This document shows positions 16,249-25,144 of a stretch of DNA of 64,000 bases, in pieces. The notes under the pieces were generated by a model. The model was not told the DNA's origin, made no database searches, and worked only from the letters and a program-made list of their open reading frames with translations. The stretch is taken from assembly GCF_000020005.1 (NCBI RefSeq), contig NC_010718.1, positions 2,810,001-2,874,000 of the forward strand, read 5' to 3'. Position 1 is the first letter of the stretch; each line of letters starts with the position of its first letter. A program made the translations under genes and the position numbers. The stretch is from Natranaerobius thermophilus JW/NM-WN-LF. GTDB taxonomy: Bacteria > Bacillota > Natranaerobiia > Natranaerobiales > Natranaerobiaceae.

Positions 16249-16852
16249 TTTTTACCCTCCTTTTATTTAATAAATTTTTAAAATACCTTATAATTTTATA
16301 AGGCCAAGACATGATAAGTATATAAGCACTGCCACAAGATAGCAGACTTAGCCAGCCATAAATATACTCCCGTTGAAAAAGTTGAATAGATATGCCAGTC
16401 CAAACAATTAATAATATAAAAGCAAATCGCTTTTTGTTTTGTTCATTAATCAATTTATGATTAACCGTGACAGGAACTATCTTATAATTTAAGTATAATC
16501 CTAAGCTGATTAATATTAGCAATCCAAGGGTAAATAGTATTTGGGACGAGGGCATAAACTTGGAGAAAGTAGCTAGCCCTAAAAAGAGCAAAAGGCTTAT
16601 CAAAAGACATACCCAGAAATTTTCAGAGTGATGCCCTCCTATAACTAACCTAAAGCATCCAAACGCAAGAAAAAATATCAAGAGTTCTATGATCATGTGG
16701 AAAACAAAGGCAGCTGAAAAGAAAACCAAACCCTTAATTATAAAGCCCAGTATCAGCTGAAAAGCATAGGAGTAAACTTCTGCTTCCTGTTCATTTTGAT
16801 TTAGATTGGATGCTAATAACTCCGCTAATTTATCAGAAATCTGTTCAAGCAG
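16241..16852 (-). CDS. agrB: AgrB-like peptide-processing protease (locus 2), probable CTG start
   Basis: A membrane cysteine protease that processes AgrD2. IGGHHSENFWVC provides His75 and Cys82, matching AgrB1 position for position. The first ATG-type start in frame (16729) would remove about 41 residues that align well with AgrB1 (QISDKLAELLASNLNQNEQ...EVYSYAF). The frame is open upstream to a stop at 16858-16856, and the only codon near a ribosome site (AAAGGGGAG, 7 nt) is CTG 16852, which aligns exactly with the first Met of AgrB1. I therefore propose a CTG start and 203 residues. It overlaps the kinase gene by 8 bp. Confidence 0.85.
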   Translation of the reverse strand: MLEQISDKLAELLASNLNQNEQEAEVYSYAFQLILGFIIKGLVFFSAAFVFHMIIELLIFFLAFGCFRLVIGGHHSENFWVCLLISLLLFLGLATFSKFMPSSQILFTLGLLILISLGLYLNYKIVPVTVNHKLINEQNKKRFAFILLIVWTGISIQLFQREYIYGWLSLLSCGSAYILIMSWPYKIIRYFKNLLNKRRVKNA

Positions 16853-17720
16853 TTTTCAACTCCCCTTTCCCAGGGAATTTGATAGAAAAGACGGTTTTTG
16901 AAGAGTCAGATTTAATTTCAATTGTTCCTCGGTTATTTTTGACCACCCTATTGACTATGTAAAGTCCGTAGCCGCTACTGACAGTTTTTTTAGAAGTATA
17001 GCCCGGTTCAAATATTTTTTCCTGTTTTGGTTTGGAAATTTTAGGACCATTATTGATTGCATTAATTAAGTATAAACCATTATCCGGATCTTCTAATAGT
17101 TCAATAGCAACGTACTTTTTCTCATTATCATTATTTCTAGATACGGCCTCGAAAGAATTATCTATTAGATTACATATAATAGAATTCAAGTCCCAAGGAT
17201 TAATACCCCATTTTGTAATATCACTTTTTATGCCAATATTAAAATTAATGTCTTTTTCTTCTGCTACTTTTTTCTGGGCATTCAAACTCAAGTTTAATAC
17301 TGGTTCCTTTACATATAAATAACTGCCACCTTCGCTTTTTTTGGAGTTATTTTTGGCTATCTCGTTAATATATTTTTTGGCATCGGTAATTTCATCTAAA
17401 TTCAGCATAGATTGAATAACTTGTAAATGCCTCTTATGCTCATGGGTTTTTGAGTTAAGGGTATTAATGATTTTCTTTGTTTTATCCACATAGTGTTTCA
17501 AGCTCTCATTTTCTACTTCTTTTTTGGCTAACTCGGTATACGACTTCAAAAATAACAGGATTAAAAAAGTAAAAATGATGACAAACACACTAGCCGCCAA
17601 TAACAAAAGGTTATATTCTGTGGAAGGTGACAAATAATAAAGATAGTTCAAGAAAAAAATTACAATATATGTATTTATCAATATCAGGGTTACCAAAATG
17701 ATATTTCTTGTTTTTAACAA
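16845..17720 (-). CDS. AgrC-like GHKL sensor histidine kinase with short sensor (locus 2)
   Basis: A 291-residue paralogue of the locus 1 kinase: two N-terminal membrane helices, an acceptor region KTHEHKRHLQVIQSML, N box NLIDNSFEAV, and G boxes FEPGYTSKKTVSSGYGLYIV. The same LNxxxKxxxEKxINFNxGxKxDI block links the helices and the ATPase domain in both kinases. TTG 17720, 7 nt behind GGAGAG, is the better start; TTG 17735 has a poorer ribosome site. The membrane protein expected upstream is broken by an insertion element, so this kinase may now lack its partner and its native promoter. Confidence 0.87.
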   Translation of the reverse strand: MLKTRNIILVTLILINTYIVIFFLNYLYYLSPSTEYNLLLLAASVFVIIFTFLILLFLKSYTELAKKEVENESLKHYVDKTKKIINTLNSKTHEHKRHLQVIQSMLNLDEITDAKKYINEIAKNNSKKSEGGSYLYVKEPVLNLSLNAQKKVAEEKDINFNIGIKSDITKWGINPWDLNSIICNLIDNSFEAVSRNNDNEKKYVAIELLEDPDNGLYLINAINNGPKISKPKQEKIFEPGYTSKKTVSSGYGLYIVNRVVKNNRGTIEIKSDSSKTVFSIKFPGKGELKTA

Positions 17721-18107
17721 GATTACTCTCTCCAATCTTTCCGATGTGAAGTTTTATTTGAAATGGCATATTAATCTAACTAGATTACACCGAACTAGTC
17801 TTGATTTGCCTCTTTTGAAAGGTCAATTACATATAATTGCTTTTGTGAAATAAACTTGTAGATGAAATATAATATCGATAATATTAAAATTAGGTAAATT
17901 AAATAAAATTGAATACCCAAAATTTCTGAATGATCTATTAATTCAGTGATACTAACCCCCCACATAATACTTAAAATAGTGATTAAAAAGGGCTCTAAAA
18001 CATTAAAAATCAAAACCCCAATAAAAAAACCTAAAAAGCTTACGTTATTGTAAAATTACTGTAGGATTTTTTGGAGAAAGCAGGAAGGAAAGGAAGCAAA
18101 AAAGAAG

Positions 18108-18170
18108 AGGAACCTCACATTCTCCGCACGAGAATGAAGTATACCCAAAAAAGTAAGGAGTGAGGTTCCT
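18108..18170 (+). promoter_or_regulatory. hairpin covering the transposase ribosome site
   Basis: AGGAACCTCAC (18108-18118) pairs perfectly with GTGAGGTTCCT (18160-18170), with a nested ATTCTC/GAGAAT pair at 18119-18135. The second arm ends one base before the transposase start codon and overlaps the end of its ribosome site TAAGGAG. It would hide the site in read-through transcripts from outside the element, a known way of limiting transposase. Confidence 0.7.
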
Positions 18171-18171
18171 C

Positions 18172-19560
18172 ATGGAAATAATTCAACTTGTAGAAGAAAA
18201 AATCCTTCAAGTTTCAGAAAAAGTGTTAAATGTTTTAGACGGAGAAATAGAGTACGATACATTCACAAAGCTACTAAAAGAAGAGCTAGACGGTTTAGGT
18301 AGTGATATTCTTAAAGAAGTACTAGAAGCATTGGATGCCCAAATAAAAGAAAATAGAAGAGATCGTAAAGGTTGGGTCGTAGAAAGGAAAGCTGACCCCA
18401 AGAGTATCTTAACCCCATTTGGTGATATGGTATACAACCGAACATATTATAAAAATAAAGAAACAGGTGAATATAAATATCTAGCTGATGAAAAAGCTGG
18501 CATAACCTCACATATGCGAGTAGATTCTACTTTAAAATCAGATATAGCTGATGCAGCCACTAAGGTGTCGTATGAGAAAGCGACAGAAGAAGTGAGTAGG
18601 TTTAACCAAGACCTAAAATTAAGTAAACAGACAGTAGCCAATACAGTGAAAGAATTTGAATTAGAACCTCTAGAGCAACCAGAAGAAAAGAAAAAAGTAT
18701 CAAACCTTTACATAGAGGCAGATGAAGATCATTTGTCTATGCAAACTTCGAAGAGATCTGAAACAAAGCTAATTTATGTCCATGAAGGAATAAAAGGTAA
18801 AAAACGTAGATCTCTTAAAAATTGTCAACATTTCACAACAATAACTGAATCCCCGGATAAATTTTGGTTAACAGTATGTGACTATATCGAATCACATTAT
18901 GACACAAAGGACACAAATATTTTCATATCAGGAGATGGGGCTAAATGGATCCGAGTAGGTGAAGAATATATCCCAAATGCGACATATATATTGGATAAAT
19001 TTCATCTATCCAAATACATAATAGCAGCTACCGGTCATGCCCCAAAGCTAAGGAGACAGATATATAAGAACATTAAAAACCTAGATCAAGAAGCAGTATT
19101 TGAAAATTTACAAGAAGCACTTACAAAGGCAGATACAGAAGCTAGACAGAAACGCATAATGGCAACAATTAAATATATTAAAAACAACTGGGATGGCATA
19201 GAGGCATCAGTAAACCACCCTGAAGTAGGTTGTAGTGCTGAAGGCCATGTAAGCCATATTTTAGCATCAAGAATGAGTAGTCGACCAATGGCCTGGAGTG
19301 AAAAAGGCGCAACTAAAATGGCCGAGATGTTGGCTACAAAAGCTAATGGAAAATCAGTAAAAGAAGCTTACTTATCCACAAAAGGTCGTCAAGAAGCTGA
19401 AATAGTTAACCTACAGAACCAAATAAAACAAGAACTAAAAAAACTTACAACTAAAAAGAAACTAGGAAAAGCCAACAATGGCAATGTACCTTTGATGAAT
19501 GGAAAGTACAACTTAACAAGAACGGCTATAAAAGGGTTGAACAGGAAACAGATTATCTAG
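18172..19560 (+). CDS. ISLre2-family (UPF0236) transposase
   Basis: A 462-residue transposase of the UPF0236/ISLre2 group. Recognisable blocks are GWVVERKADPKSILTPFGDMVYNRTYYKNKETGEYKYLADE, the acidic block LYIEADEDHLSMQ, the region ISGDGAKWI, and the YILDKFHLSKY segment, which supply the conserved acidic residues of this family. A late GCSAEGHVSHILASRMSSRPMAW block is also typical. I start it at ATG 18172 (MEIIQLVEEKI) behind AAGGAG, not at GTG 18160, which lies in the hairpin arm. Length and ends look complete. Confidence 0.92.
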   Translation: MEIIQLVEEKILQVSEKVLNVLDGEIEYDTFTKLLKEELDGLGSDILKEVLEALDAQIKENRRDRKGWVVERKADPKSILTPFGDMVYNRTYYKNKETGEYKYLADEKAGITSHMRVDSTLKSDIADAATKVSYEKATEEVSRFNQDLKLSKQTVANTVKEFELEPLEQPEEKKKVSNLYIEADEDHLSMQTSKRSETKLIYVHEGIKGKKRRSLKNCQHFTTITESPDKFWLTVCDYIESHYDTKDTNIFISGDGAKWIRVGEEYIPNATYILDKFHLSKYIIAATGHAPKLRRQIYKNIKNLDQEAVFENLQEALTKADTEARQKRIMATIKYIKNNWDGIEASVNHPEVGCSAEGHVSHILASRMSSRPMAWSEKGATKMAEMLATKANGKSVKEAYLSTKGRQEAEIVNLQNQIKQELKKLTTKKKLGKANNGNVPLMNGKYNLTRTAIKGLNRKQII

Positions 19561-19928
19561 GAGAATTAAGGTTTCTTTTTAACCTACAGTGGCTTGACAC
19601 GATCAAAGCTTACATATGGCTTGAAGTTAAAAATCAAATATGTTATTAGAGTAATTGCTATCACAAATATCAGGGAGTGCAGTGCATGAAAGATATCCAA
19701 GGATCGGACCAAGACTAAAATTGGTGCACCTATTAGTGCAATAATAACTGCTCTTTTTTTAGAAATATCTACATTAATCAATTTAAAACCAACCTGAGTC
19801 ATAGCAAAAATTTCAAATAAACCAATAAAAAGAGGTATTAAAATCTCAGATATTCCTATGTCTAAATTCATCATTTTTTATCACCTATTTTTGAAATTAT
19901 TTTAAACTTGTCAGTTTAAGCCCTCCTG

Positions 19929-19972
19929 TAATAATTTGACAAAAGTTGCTAAATTCCTTTAATTATTTGACA
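19929..19972 (-). repeat. direct repeat upstream of agr locus 2
   Basis: TAATAATTTGACA (19929-19941) and TAATTATTTGACA (19960-19972) are 12 of 13 identical and lie 31 bp apart, about three helical turns. They sit just ahead of the first gene of agr locus 2 and could bind a regulator. The same pair is not visible in front of locus 1. Confidence 0.45.
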
Positions 19973-19991
19973 TTCTTTGAAATTTTAATAT

Positions 19992-20025
19992 AAAAAGCCG
20001 CCAGATCAAAATCTGACGGCTTTTT
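19992..20025 (-). terminator. rho-independent terminator
   Basis: A 15-bp stem with one mismatch (AAAAAGCCGCCAGAT with ATCTGACGGCTTTTT) and a CAAA loop, T-rich on both sides. It closes the betaine-binding protein gene on the minus strand and isolates it from agr locus 2. Confidence 0.88.
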
Positions 20026-20093
20026 AAAATTTGAATTGTTTATACTAGCTTATACTAATTAACCGAATTGGGGATATAGGATTAAGATATAAG

Positions 20094-21026
20094 TTACTGA
20101 ACCCATTCGTCAACTATATCTTGATTGTCTTCAATCCATTCAATAGATGACCCCATTTCGTCCCCTGAATCGTCGATCATGCCCATAAGCTCTCCAAGTT
20201 CTTCATCACCTACATAGAAGTTTTCCAGAAATTCTACAACTTCAGGTGCATCGTCTTCGAAGCCTGCTCTTGAAAGTGCTTCGATATATTCGGCTTCACC
20301 ATACACACCTTCAGGATCCTCTAAGAATTCTAGTTCCCAATCCCCGAATTTCCAGTGGGGTGTCCATCCCGTAACAACTACCCATTCTTCATCTTCTATG
20401 GCGCTTCTCAATTCAGTTACCATGGAAGCTTCACTACTAGCCATTAAATCAAAATCAGCCAAGCTGTCGTAAACTTCTAAAGCCTCATCTGTTGTTTGCA
20501 TAATTCCAGCACCTGAATCAATACCTACAATTTGACCATCAAATTTTTCATGGTGTTCACCCATTTCATCAATGCTGTCAATGTCAACATATTCTGGTAC
20601 TACTAAACCAATTCTAGCTCCTTCATACACTGTACTAATTTTGTCTATTTCATCACCGTATTCTTCATAGTATTCTGCGTGAGTAACAGGAAACCAACCT
20701 GCTATGTTTAAGTCTTGATTGCCATTTGCCATGTCTGTGTATATCATACCGAGCTCGGCCTGAGTAAGTTCCACATCATAGCCCATTTCTTGTTCTAGGA
20801 TCGCTGCAACTAAATATGACTTAGCTGTAGCACATGCCCAGTCTCCATGGGCAATTTTAATCTCTTCTTGTCCTTGTGGTTCTTCTTGTTCTTCCGCTGC
20901 TTCGTTTTCCTCCTCAGTTTCACCATTTTCCCCTGCTGGTTCTTCTACTCCTTCTTCACAACCAGAAATCAAAGCAGTACTGAAAACTAAGGTTAAAGCT
21001 AAAATGATAACCATGAACCTTTTCAT
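20094..21026 (-). CDS. glycine betaine/proline-type ABC substrate-binding lipoprotein (OpuAC family)
   Basis: A 310-residue lipoprotein binding a quaternary amine such as glycine betaine or choline. The lipobox is ALISGC (Cys near 23), followed by an acidic Glu-rich linker and the OpuAC domain: IKIAHGDWACATAKSYLVAAILEQEMGY, NIAGWFPVTHAEYYEEY, and VVVTGWTPHWKFGDWELEFLEDP, whose Trp residues form the aromatic cage. It starts at ATG 21026 behind AGGAGGG. No OpuAA or OpuAB genes adjoin it, so the permease and ATPase must be elsewhere. Compatible-solute uptake fits a salt-loving cell. Confidence 0.9.
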   Translation of the reverse strand: MKRFMVIILALTLVFSTALISGCEEGVEEPAGENGETEEENEAAEEQEEPQGQEEIKIAHGDWACATAKSYLVAAILEQEMGYDVELTQAELGMIYTDMANGNQDLNIAGWFPVTHAEYYEEYGDEIDKISTVYEGARIGLVVPEYVDIDSIDEMGEHHEKFDGQIVGIDSGAGIMQTTDEALEVYDSLADFDLMASSEASMVTELRSAIEDEEWVVVTGWTPHWKFGDWELEFLEDPEGVYGEAEYIEALSRAGFEDDAPEVVEFLENFYVGDEELGELMGMIDDSGDEMGSSIEWIEDNQDIVDEWVQ

Positions 21027-21293
21027 GTTAACTAGACCCTCCTGTTTGTTATGTTTTTTTACCAGGTGTTATTATAATTGTTAATACCTGGCCTTTTTCT
21101 TTAACAATTATTAATTGTATAGGTGTTTTCCATTAATTGCAAACGTTATTAATTGTGATTATTTCACCTGAGTAAATCTATATAGTCCTGAGTTGCAATG
21201 ATATAGTCAAATATCAAATAAGCTATGTTTTAAAGCGAATGGCTGGTAAATTCACGAAGGGCAAACTAATTAAATCTTAAATCACGCCAAAAT
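21027..21293. other. upstream region of the betaine-binding gene
   Basis: About 270 bp between the start of the binding-protein gene and the terminator of the NhaC gene. It is AT-rich and must hold the promoter of the minus-strand binding-protein gene. I see no riboswitch or small gene. Confidence 0.4.
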
Positions 21294-21332
21294 AAAGGAT
21301 TGAGCTCTGTAAATAACAGAGCTCAATCCTTT
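21294..21332 (-). terminator. rho-independent terminator of nhaC
   Basis: A perfect 17-bp stem (21294-21310 with 21316-21332, AAAGGATTGAGCTCTGT) around AAATA, T-rich on both outer sides. It ends the NhaC gene transcribed from the right. Confidence 0.9.
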
Positions 21333-21424
21333 ATTTTTACTACTTAATATATTCAACTTTTTAATTCAGTTTAAAATATCTAACTTTTAATCTAGTTTTC
21401 AATCTATTGCTCAAAAAACCCTTC

Positions 21425-22873
21425 TTAATCACCAGCTATTCCGGCAGCATCTTCATCATCTAATTTATGCATTGAGAACCCGGTAAGTCCATAGATAAAT
21501 GAAAGAGCCATGGCTATTAAAATGAAAAACGCGAAGGGTAGATAGTCAAATGGATAAACCCCTAAAGTCCCATAAACAAAGGCTCCACATGGACCCCAAG
21601 GTATCAATGATGAAGGTAGGGTTCCCCACGCTTCAGAAATTCTAGAAACATTTTTAGGGTGCAAACCTTTTTCTTCAAAAGCGTGTTTATAAGATCTACA
21701 TGTCAATACATGGGTCAAATAGTGAGAGTTTACAGTTAAAATGAAAATCAGTGTAGAAACGTGAGCTGCAATTGATAGTCTCTTGTGAGTAGTTGCTACT
21801 GTTAAAATCTTTTCAAGCATTACTTCCATCATTCGGGTGTGCTCTACAATCCCTCCATAGGCTAGAGCTACTAGAATCAACGAAATAGTCCACATCATAC
21901 TTTGGAGTCCGCCAGCAGTGAACAATTCATCAACAATTTCTATGCCAGTATCCATAACATACCCGTAGTTCATAGCAGAAAACACATCTGCTAGACCAGA
22001 ACCCTGAAATACTAGAGCCCATATTAGTCCAAGAATACAACCACCTGTTAAGGCAGGAATTGGTGGTACTCTAAATAAAATCATGATCAGAACTGCCACT
22101 ATCGGTAAAAACATTAATGGACCTACATTAAAGTGTTCAGCAATAGTGCCTGTAAGTTCACCTATCTGATCATAATCCATCTCTTCTTCTGCAAAGCGAA
22201 GTCCTAAAATACCAAACAAAATTCCAGATATCACAAAAGCTGGTACCGATACGTACAGCATGTGTTTTATGTGATCATAAATATTAACTCCGGCTGTACT
22301 TGAGGCTACAACTGTGGTATCGGATAAGGGAGATAGCTTGTCCCCAAAGTAAGCACCGGAAACAATGGCACCAACGGTCATGGCAGGTGGCATTCCCATC
22401 CCGTGACCGATTCCTGATAGAGCCAGCCCAATAGTAGCAATTGATGACCAAGAACTACCAGTAAAGACTGAAACTACTGCAGATATAACCAGGGTTGCCA
22501 CTAAGAAAATTTGTGGGGATAAAAGCTGAAGTCCGTAGTAAACAATTGTGGGAACAACTCCACCTTCTATCCAACTTCCAATTAAAATACCTACTATAGC
22601 TAAAATTATTACAGCACCTAAAGCAAAGTTAATTCCCTTAAGAATACCTTCTTGAACAGTTTCCCAATCATGACCCATCCAAGCAACTGCCACAACAGCT
22701 GCTATGATAGTGGAGATAAATAATGGAATATGAATATCAACTTCCAATATTATAGCACTAAAGAAGATTAGTACAATCAGTGCAATCATAGGTGTAAACG
22801 CTTGAGCTGGTGTCGGTTTAATTTTAACTTGTTGTTCTTCTTGTTCTTGTACATTTTCCTTATTGTCAGACAA
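21425..22873 (-). CDS. nhaC: NhaC-family Na+/H+ antiporter
   Basis: A 482-residue secondary transporter with about 11-12 membrane helices. NhaC landmarks include FTGSSWSSIATIGLALSGIG (about 148-167), SGAYFGDKLSPLSDTTVVASS (about 180-200) and the loop NSHYLTHVLTCRSYKHAFEEKGLHPKN near the end. It would exchange cytoplasmic Na+ for external H+, important for pH and salt balance in alkaline brine. The start is TTG 22873 behind AGGAGGG. It stands alone with its own terminator. Two more family members lie at 39290 and 42071; this one is closer to the latter. Related proteins can move other cation or metabolite pairs. Confidence 0.9.
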   Translation of the reverse strand: MSDNKENVQEQEEQQVKIKPTPAQAFTPMIALIVLIFFSAIILEVDIHIPLFISTIIAAVVAVAWMGHDWETVQEGILKGINFALGAVIILAIVGILIGSWIEGGVVPTIVYYGLQLLSPQIFLVATLVISAVVSVFTGSSWSSIATIGLALSGIGHGMGMPPAMTVGAIVSGAYFGDKLSPLSDTTVVASSTAGVNIYDHIKHMLYVSVPAFVISGILFGILGLRFAEEEMDYDQIGELTGTIAEHFNVGPLMFLPIVAVLIMILFRVPPIPALTGGCILGLIWALVFQGSGLADVFSAMNYGYVMDTGIEIVDELFTAGGLQSMMWTISLILVALAYGGIVEHTRMMEVMLEKILTVATTHKRLSIAAHVSTLIFILTVNSHYLTHVLTCRSYKHAFEEKGLHPKNVSRISEAWGTLPSSLIPWGPCGAFVYGTLGVYPFDYLPFAFFILIAMALSFIYGLTGFSMHKLDDEDAAGIAGD

Positions 22874-23015
22874 TAAGAGATCCCTCCTATGAAATATTAA
22901 TTAGATTCAATAATCAATAAAAACTAATTATTTTGTTTTGTTACTGGTCATGATTGGACAATAAAGTAAGCACCCCCTTTATTAGGTTAATCAAAGTTAA
23001 AAAGTCAAGGTTTTT

Positions 23016-24617
23016 TTATCTTTGATAAACCAGACGTCCACCAACAAAAGTCATGTCAATTTTTATATCTAATAGCTGATCCGGAGCTAATTCCATGGGG
23101 TTTTGTGACAGTACAACTAAGTCAGCAAATTTATTTGGTTCAATGCTTCCTAGAGAATCTTCATCAAAGTATTGATAAGCACCGTTAATGGTGTACATAT
23201 CAATGGCGTCTTCTAAAGTTACTCTTTCTTTCGAGTTAAATCCATCGGCAGGACGATTTTCTAGGTTTTTTCTCGTTGTGGCAGCTCTAATACCGTAAAA
23301 AGGATTAACAGGTTCTACAGGACAATCCGAGCTAGCCGCTAAATTGATCCCTTCATTTTTCATAGTATTCCAGGTATACACATCTTCAGTTCTATTTCCA
23401 AGGGCTGTCTCTAACCAATCCACTTCACTTGCTACAAAGTTTGGTTGAATATCCACAGAAACATTTAGCTCTTTAATGCGATCAATAAGATCCTTAGGTG
23501 CTAATCCGGCATGGACTATTCTATGTCTTAAAGGATTGTGCCCTTTTTCTATCAAACTTTCCAATACATCCAAGGCATTCGATAGGGCTTTATCCCCCAA
23601 TGCATGAATGGCACATTGATACCCATGTTCATGAGCCTTCTTTGCGTATTTATATAATCTGTCCTTTGAGGTTGCTTCTATTCCGCAGTTATCAGGTTCA
23701 TCTTCGTACGGATTATTGAGTAATGCAGTTCGGCTTCCATAAGATCCATCGGTAAAAAACTTAATGTATCCTTGCTGTAAGAACTCATTTCCATCCAAGT
23801 AATTCATATCTTCAGATATTAAATGGTCTAACAATTCATGCTCGGCACCAAGCTTAACGCGAACAGGATAACCCTCTTCCTCCATGGCTTCTCTGTAAGC
23901 CTGTAATATATTAAAGTAATGCTGGTGTTTTTTCACTCCAATAGCCATTGAATGAGCTGTAGTAATGCCATTTTCTTTTAGATAGTTAAGAGAAGCTTTA
24001 ATGGCCTTTTTAATCATAGAATTATTTGAATATATAATGTTATAGACTAAATCCCCTGCATTTCTCCTTAAAATTCCATTAGGTTCTCCACTTTCATCAC
24101 GATCAATCCCACCACCCTGTGGTGCTTCCTTATTTTTGTCTATCCTAGCGAGATCTAAAGCTTTGCTGTTAGCTATCATCAAGTGTGTACAGATTCTAAT
24201 GATAAAAACAGGATTATCAGGTGCTACTTCATCTAAATCCTCTTTAGTGGGAAATCTATCATCTTTAAATTTGTTATCGTCAAAGGAAGATCCGATGATC
24301 CATTCACCCGGTTGTTTACGCTTTGCTTCAGCCCTTATCAGTTCTTTTAATTCATCTACAGAGCTCGCCTGAGATAAATCCTGGTGTACTTGTAAAAAAC
24401 CTGTTTGGACTAAGTGAATATGACTGTCAATAAATCCAGGAAATACAGTTTTACCTTCTAGATTGATGATTTTATCAGCTGTATATTTGTTGAAAATTTC
24501 TTCAGAAGTCGCCAATTCTTCTATCTTGCCCTGTCTAATTACTAAGTTTCCAGAGATAAACTCTCCCCCAGTATAAAAGTTCCCATTTTTTAAAATTAGA
24601 GTTTGTGATTCGGTCAA
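23016..24617 (-). CDS. YtcJ-type amidohydrolase
   Basis: A 533-residue metal-dependent hydrolase of the amidohydrolase superfamily. The metal motif is PGFIDSHIHL (about 59-68), the carboxylated-Lys region is QQGYIKFFTDGSYGSRTALL, the later His residues lie in CAIHALGDKALS and RHRIVHAGL, and the last metal Asp is in AASSDCPVEP. Length and motif order match YtcJ and N-substituted formamide deformylases. It probably hydrolyses an amide or related C-N bond; the substrate cannot be read. The start is TTG 24617 behind GAGGGGG. It stands alone between the NhaC gene and a long non-coding stretch. Confidence 0.87.
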   Translation of the reverse strand: MTESQTLILKNGNFYTGGEFISGNLVIRQGKIEELATSEEIFNKYTADKIINLEGKTVFPGFIDSHIHLVQTGFLQVHQDLSQASSVDELKELIRAEAKRKQPGEWIIGSSFDDNKFKDDRFPTKEDLDEVAPDNPVFIIRICTHLMIANSKALDLARIDKNKEAPQGGGIDRDESGEPNGILRRNAGDLVYNIIYSNNSMIKKAIKASLNYLKENGITTAHSMAIGVKKHQHYFNILQAYREAMEEEGYPVRVKLGAEHELLDHLISEDMNYLDGNEFLQQGYIKFFTDGSYGSRTALLNNPYEDEPDNCGIEATSKDRLYKYAKKAHEHGYQCAIHALGDKALSNALDVLESLIEKGHNPLRHRIVHAGLAPKDLIDRIKELNVSVDIQPNFVASEVDWLETALGNRTEDVYTWNTMKNEGINLAASSDCPVEPVNPFYGIRAATTRKNLENRPADGFNSKERVTLEDAIDMYTINGAYQYFDEDSLGSIEPNKFADLVVLSQNPMELAPDQLLDIKIDMTFVGGRLVYQR

Positions 24618-25144
24618 AACATTACCCCCTCAACTTTACATTTTTTGAAAATTTTGATAAGACTTTTTTAATTTCATATCATCTAAACTTTAGTAGAGCA
24701 AATTACTATAATCATAAAAATGCAAATTTTATACCATCTTTTGATATAGTCAGAATTTTCCCTATATAAAGGCCATTACAATGGAGTTGTTCGTTTTTAA
24801 AGATTATTAACTGTGTGACAATTAACTAAATTATTGATTAAGATTCGCATCGAAAATAGTTGAATATTGTCAAAAATGATAAAAGATGAATTTAATTTTG
24901 TAAAGTTTTAACGGAAATAAATTGGAAATGATGCAATATTGGGTCGATTGATGCCTCGCGAATCATTTGATTTATAACTAATGTAATATAATCGAAAACT
25001 TCTAAATTATTAGAACATTTTTAATAAACAGGAATCTTGGTTATTTTTATTGAATACAAATGAATGAAGTTAATGAGTGATAAAGTGATGGTAGATATGA
25101 AAATGGACTCAAGAAAGATTTTACTTGGAACGGGGTGTTTTCCA
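24618..25144. other. non-coding AT-rich region
   Basis: About 530 bp with no convincing gene. It must hold the leftward promoter of the amidohydrolase gene and probably a rightward promoter for the Spo0E-like remnant. No RNA motif is recognised. Confidence 0.4.

Larger units (their letters stand above)
18044..19604 (+). mobile_element. ISLre2-family insertion sequence
   Basis: A 1561-bp element with 22-bp imperfect inverted ends (18044-18065 and 19583-19604, both ending inward in CTGTAGG; 14 of 22 match) and a 9-bp target duplication AAAGCTTAC at 18035-18043 and 19605-19613. It carries one transposase gene. The intact duplication and intact transposase suggest recent activity. It sits inside the membrane protein gene of agr locus 2. 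Confidence 0.9.
17795..19874 (-). pseudogene. agr locus 2 membrane sensor gene split by an insertion element
   Basis: The 5' part (19874 to 19605) encodes about 90 residues beginning MMNLDIGISEIL and ending NFKPYVSF; the 3' part (18043 to 17795) continues from the same target site. Removing 18044-19604 and one copy of the 9-bp repeat AAAGCTTAC joins ...KPYVSF to LGFFIGVLIFNVLEP in frame, giving about 169 residues, close to the 165 of the intact paralogue at 8830-9327. No other stop or frameshift is present, so the insertion looks recent. As it stands, the two halves cannot make the full membrane protein. Confidence 0.88.

Noticed and set aside
18160-18171. GTG start for the ISLre2 transposase
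   Set aside because: This codon lies in the hairpin arm and directly overlaps the ribosome site; ATG 18172 is at a sensible distance.
19936-19994. Plus-strand promoter-like TTGACA boxes with AT-rich -10 boxes
   Set aside because: They would start transcription just before a terminator and point at no gene. The TTGACA parts are better explained as halves of the direct repeat in front of agr locus 2.
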